Of a stretch of 8,641 nt of DNA, positions 6,403-8,641 are shown in pieces. The position numbers were made by a program, and so were the translations under genes. Positions within the stretch are counted from its first letter, which is position 1. Each line of letters starts with the position of its first letter. Location of the stretch: contig CAMEZU010000062.1 in NCBI GenBank assembly GCA_945947925.1, forward strand, positions 1 through 8,641. The letters run 5' to 3'. The notes below the pieces were generated by a model, which searched no databases, was not told where the DNA came from, and saw only the letters and a list, made by a program, of their open reading frames with translations. Source of the DNA: an uncultured Verrucomicrobiota bacterium (GTDB lineage Bacteria > Verrucomicrobiota > Kiritimatiellia > RFP12 > UBA1067).

Positions 6403-6789
6403 TCAGAACGGCAGGTCGTCGACGTCGCCCGCGTCCTCCGGGAAGTCGGGCTCGGCCGGCGTCGGCACGGGTTCGGTGGACGATCCGTCGGCATTCAAGA
6501 CCTCAAGCTTCAGGCCCGTGAGGTCCGTGAAGTACTTCACCTGTCCCTGCGGATTCGTCCACTCGCGGCCGTCGATCGCGAAGCGGATCTTCGCGCGCTG
6601 GCCCTCGCGGACCTTCTCCAGCAGCGAGCAGTTGTCCTTCTTGAAGGTGAAGGCGATGTGGTTCGGCCACTTGCTCTCCTGTCCGACGTCGTCCGTCATG
6701 ACGATGTCGCGCTTCGTGAAGCCGCTCGTGAACGTCTGAACCGGGAGAATCTTCTCCACCACACCCGTGTATTCGTAGATAGCTGCCAT
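6403..6789 (-). CDS. DUF3127 family protein, OB-like with SSB-type acidic C-terminal tip
   Basis: A 128-residue protein that I assign to the DUF3127 family. The start IYEYTGVVEKILPVQTF resembles the family's opening strand, and FTKRDIVMTDD, WPNHIAFTF and REGQRAKIRFAIDGREW follow in the expected order. A final strand is at about 84-98. After this core (about 1-98) comes a flexible Pro/Ser/Thr/Asp-rich tail ending in DVDDLPF, strikingly like the DDDIPF tip of bacterial single-stranded DNA-binding proteins. The family has no established biochemical function that I can cite; single-strand nucleic-acid binding is inference from the core shape and tail. The ATG at 6787-6789 was chosen over a longer reading frame (to 6843) because GGAG sits 8 nt upstream and the extension would lie inside the RsmB gene. 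It begins 19 nt after the RsmB stop. Confidence 0.8.
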   Translation of the reverse strand: MAAIYEYTGVVEKILPVQTFTSGFTKRDIVMTDDVGQESKWPNHIAFTFKKDNCSLLEKVREGQRAKIRFAIDGREWTNPQGQVKYFTDLTGLKLEVLNADGSSTEPVPTPAEPDFPEDAGDVDDLPF

Positions 6790-6797
6790 TTTACTTA

Positions 6798-6801
6798 CTC
6801 C
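6798..6801 (-). promoter_or_regulatory. Ribosome-binding site of the DUF3127 gene (decides the start)
   Basis: GGAG on the minus strand lies 8 nt before the ATG at 6789 in an A-rich leader just after the RsmB stop codon. It is the clearest Shine-Dalgarno in the window and fixes the start of the 128-residue form. Confidence 0.7.
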
Positions 6802-6808
6802 GTTTTCT

Positions 6809-7960
6809 TTAAATCTCCGCGCGGCGAACCAGCTTCGCCGCAAAGGCGCCGTCGTGGCCCGACTCGAACGGCACCGACTCCTTCGATTCCGCCAGGACGA
6901 ACTCGGGATGCCGCGCCAGGAACGCCTCGACCTGGCCGAGGTTCTCCTCCGTCTCGTTCGAGCACGTCGAATAGACGAGCGCCCCGCCCGGCGCCACCCG
7001 CGGCGCCACCCGGTCGAGGATCTCCGCCTGCAGCTTCACAAGCGACGCGAGCTTCTCCTCGCTCCAGTTCCACCGCGCGTCGGGACGGCGGCGGAGAACG
7101 CCCGTATTGGAGCACGGCGCGTCGACAAGCACCTTCGGAAAGGCGCCGACGGACGGGAGGTCCGCCTCGACGGCGACCTCGAGCTTCAGCCTTCCGAGGT
7201 TCTCCTCGAGCCGGCGCCGGCGCTTCGGATTGACCTCGCACGCCGTCACCTTCGCCCCGCGCCAGGCGAGCTGGACCGTCTTGCCGCCCGGCGCCGCGCA
7301 GGCGTCCAGCACGGCCTCCCCGGGCTGCGCGTCGACTAGCTCGACCGCCAGTCGTGTGCCCGGATCCTGCACGATGAAGTCGCCCTCGGCATAACCCTCG
7401 ACCTCCTCGACGCGGCGTCCTCGCTCCAGCGTGACGAAGCTGCCGTCACGACGCGCCAGGAACGTCTCCGCGGGCGCGTTGTGCCAGACCGCGAGCCGCT
7501 CCGCGTCGGTTTCGCCGAACCGGCCGACCCAGCGGCGGTAGAGCGGACCCGGAAAGCTCTCGCGCTCCGCGACCGGCGCCGCCTGCAGCGAGGCGACGAC
7601 CGCCTCGCGCCGGCGGACCAGGTTTCTCAGGACGCCGTTCACAACCTTCGCCACGTTCGGGTTCGGGCACTTCTTTGCCGCCTCCACCGTCTCGTTCACC
7701 GCTGCGAAGTCCGGCACCTCGTCCATATACAGGAGCTGCGCCGCACCAACATAGAGGAGCGCCTCGAGCTCCCCCTTCGGCCACGTCTTCACGAATTCGC
7801 CCAGGACGCGGCGGAGCGGACGGAACCGGCGGACCGTCGTGTAGACGAGATCCTGCACGAAGGCGCGGTCCGGCCCGGACGGCAGCAGGTTCGCGGGAAA
7901 TTCCTTCGTCCTGATCCACGCGGCGATGACGAAGGCGGCGGCTCGGCGTGAGTTTCTCAT
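6809..7960 (-). CDS. rsmB: RsmB/NOP2/Sun-type RNA (cytosine-5) methyltransferase with NusB-like N-terminal domain
   Basis: Likely the 16S rRNA m5C967 methyltransferase. Of 383 residues, about 1-125 form a NusB-like helical RNA-binding domain, with the conserved FVQDLVYTTVRRFRPL, AAQLLYMDEVP and VNGVLRNL. The rest is a SAM-dependent methyltransferase: DACAAPGGK (219-227) binds SAM, DAPCSNTGVLRRRPDARW (from 280) supplies Cys283, and YSTCSNETEEN (330-340) supplies Cys333. These are the two cysteines used in attack on C6 and product release. The NusB-plus-MTase architecture favours RsmB over RsmF. It is shorter than the E. coli protein (about 430), mainly in the linker region. The ATG overlaps the stop of the LysM gene by 4 nt (ATGA), indicating translational coupling. 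Confidence 0.92.
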   Translation of the reverse strand: MRNSRRAAAFVIAAWIRTKEFPANLLPSGPDRAFVQDLVYTTVRRFRPLRRVLGEFVKTWPKGELEALLYVGAAQLLYMDEVPDFAAVNETVEAAKKCPNPNVAKVVNGVLRNLVRRREAVVASLQAAPVAERESFPGPLYRRWVGRFGETDAERLAVWHNAPAETFLARRDGSFVTLERGRRVEEVEGYAEGDFIVQDPGTRLAVELVDAQPGEAVLDACAAPGGKTVQLAWRGAKVTACEVNPKRRRRLEENLGRLKLEVAVEADLPSVGAFPKVLVDAPCSNTGVLRRRPDARWNWSEEKLASLVKLQAEILDRVAPRVAPGGALVYSTCSNETEENLGQVEAFLARHPEFVLAESKESVPFESGHDGAFAAKLVRRAEI

Positions 7961-8364
7961 TTCCTGACCGGCACCTTGAGAACCTGACCGATCCGCAGCT
8001 CATCGGACTGGAGCGCGTTCAGGTCGCGCAAGTCCTGGACCGTACACCCGTTGCGCCGGGAAATCTTGGTGAGGCTGTCGCCGGAGACGACCTTGTACTC
8101 GACCGTCTCGACCGGCGCCGGCGGGTCGGAAGGACGCCCCGACGGACGCTCCTCGCCCGACGCGGGAGCGGACTCGTGACGATCCGCGACCGGCGTCTCC
8201 GCGACCTGCGTCTCCTCGACCGGCGTCTCTTCCGCCGTCGCATCAGCCGACGGCGACGAGACGAACCAGATGAAGCCCAGCACCAGGACATGCGCGACCA
8301 CGCTGACGCCGATGGCGACGGGCCAGTTGATCTTGCCGCCCTTCTGTTCCGGTTCGTCCAGCAT
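7957..8364 (-). CDS. Single-pass membrane protein with C-terminal LysM domain
   Basis: A 135-residue protein with a short charged N-terminus (1-13) and one hydrophobic helix (about 15-36, PVAIGVSVVAHVLVLGFIWF). A disordered Thr/Glu/Pro linker (about 37-88) contains pentapeptide-like repeats (PVEET-QVAET-PVADR), and a LysM domain occupies about 89-133 (YKVVSGDSLTKISRR to IGQVLKVP). LysM binds N-acetylglucosamine-containing glycans, chiefly peptidoglycan. The likely topology is cytoplasmic N-terminus with LysM in the periplasm, the linker spanning part of the way to the wall. There is no signal-peptidase site or lipobox, so it is anchored by the uncleaved helix. No catalytic domain is present, so it could be a scaffold or anchoring factor. 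It overlaps the upstream gene by 1 nt (TGATG) and the downstream rsmB by 4 nt. Confidence 0.85.
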   Translation of the reverse strand: MLDEPEQKGGKINWPVAIGVSVVAHVLVLGFIWFVSSPSADATAEETPVEETQVAETPVADRHESAPASGEERPSGRPSDPPAPVETVEYKVVSGDSLTKISRRNGCTVQDLRDLNALQSDELRIGQVLKVPVRK

Positions 8365-8641
8365 CAGCGCTCCCGTCCGAACATCCGCTCCCGGTCGGCG
8401 ATCTCCCAGATCCGCTGGGCGTCGTACATCGTCAGTCCCGTGAAGATCAGGATCGCCACGAAGGAGATGAGCCAGTCCAGGCCGGACGAACCGACGAACA
8501 GGTTGACGACCATCGCGACGATGACGCCCCAGAGCGCCAGCCCCGCGCCCATCCAGCCGTAGACAATCGCAAACGTGCGCGCCAGGGCCGTCTTTTCGGC
8601 GGCGTACTGCGGCACCTCGAATTCGCGTTCGTAGTCTATCA
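8364..8641 (-). CDS. Bax inhibitor-1/YccA-like membrane protein, short form (5' end at window edge)
   Basis: The reading frame is open to the window edge and ends at 8364. The last stretch (VNLFVGSSGLDW, ISFVAILIFTGLTMYDAQRI) closely resembles the sixth transmembrane region of the BI-1/YccA (UPF0005) family, including the conserved YD. The family normally continues with a seventh hydrophobic segment, but here only a charged tail (WEIADRERMFGRER) follows. The preceding part (ALARTFAIVYGWMGAGLAL) looks more like the family's N-terminal VYGWM helix than its fifth helix. So the protein may join first and sixth helices with the middle missing. The codon straddling the edge is NTG and could be a start, giving about 92 residues; a downstream GTG (8615) would give 83. 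If instead the frame continues beyond the window, this is the tail of a longer protein. Family membership is inferred from motifs only. Confidence 0.6.
   Translation of the reverse strand, partial: IDYEREFEVPQYAAEKTALARTFAIVYGWMGAGLALWGVIVAMVVNLFVGSSGLDWLISFVAILIFTGLTMYDAQRIWEIADRERMFGRER

Noticed and set aside
5507..6412. Shared short sequence GCCGTTCTGAA at the ends of prmC and the DUF3127 gene
   Set aside because: About 11 bp, occurring twice. In prmC it encodes the conserved C-terminal residues and in the other gene it covers the PF-stop codons, so chance is sufficient.
6790..6843. N-terminal extension of the DUF3127 gene to 6843
   Set aside because: The extra 18 residues overlap the end of the RsmB gene, and GGAG is placed for the ATG at 6789.

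Overview
This is a GC-rich bacterial chromosome segment in which every supported gene lies on the minus strand, so transcription runs from the high-coordinate end towards position 1. The gene set suggests a Gram-negative bacterium: MsbA-type ABC exporter, DUF3127 protein, LysM protein and core housekeeping genes. DUF3127 is best known from Bacteroidetes and related groups. Together with the high GC and the mixture of Shine-Dalgarno and non-Shine-Dalgarno starts, this would fit the PVC superphylum (a Verrucomicrobia- or Kiritimatiellota-like lineage). That placement is inference.

Layout in order of transcription. (1) 8641-2898 is a tightly packed gene string: a Bax inhibitor-1 (BI-1)-like fragment running off the window, a single-pass LysM protein, an RsmB-type rRNA cytosine methyltransferase, a DUF3127 protein with an SSB-like acidic tail, the release-factor methyltransferase PrmC, an MsbA-like ABC exporter and uracil-DNA glycosylase (Ung). 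Successive genes overlap by 1-4 nt or are 8-30 nt apart, so they look like one operon. (2) 2833-2897 is a 65-nt gap filled almost entirely by a 13-bp tandem repeat, directly in front of queA (tRNA queuosine synthesis). (3) After queA, a 74-nt gap holds the only clear sigma70-type promoter in the window. It drives a stand-alone double-PAS protein, which is followed 2 nt later by an RluA-family pseudouridine synthase truncated by the window edge.

Functional theme. Four of the ten genes modify the translation apparatus: RsmB and the RluA homologue (RNA), QueA (tRNA wobble base) and PrmC (release factors). Ung and the DUF3127 protein point to DNA maintenance. The ABC exporter, LysM protein and BI-1-like protein belong to the envelope.

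The points most worth a second look are four. The BI-1-like protein seems to have lost its middle and its last helix. The DUF3127 protein carries an SSB-like tip in the same operon as Ung, a family known to bind such tips. The G-tract repeat abuts a queA gene with no Shine-Dalgarno. The PAS-rluA pair has its own, apparently leaderless, promoter. I saw no RNA genes, CRISPR array, insertion sequence or convincing terminator. No gene-free stretch exceeds 75 nt.
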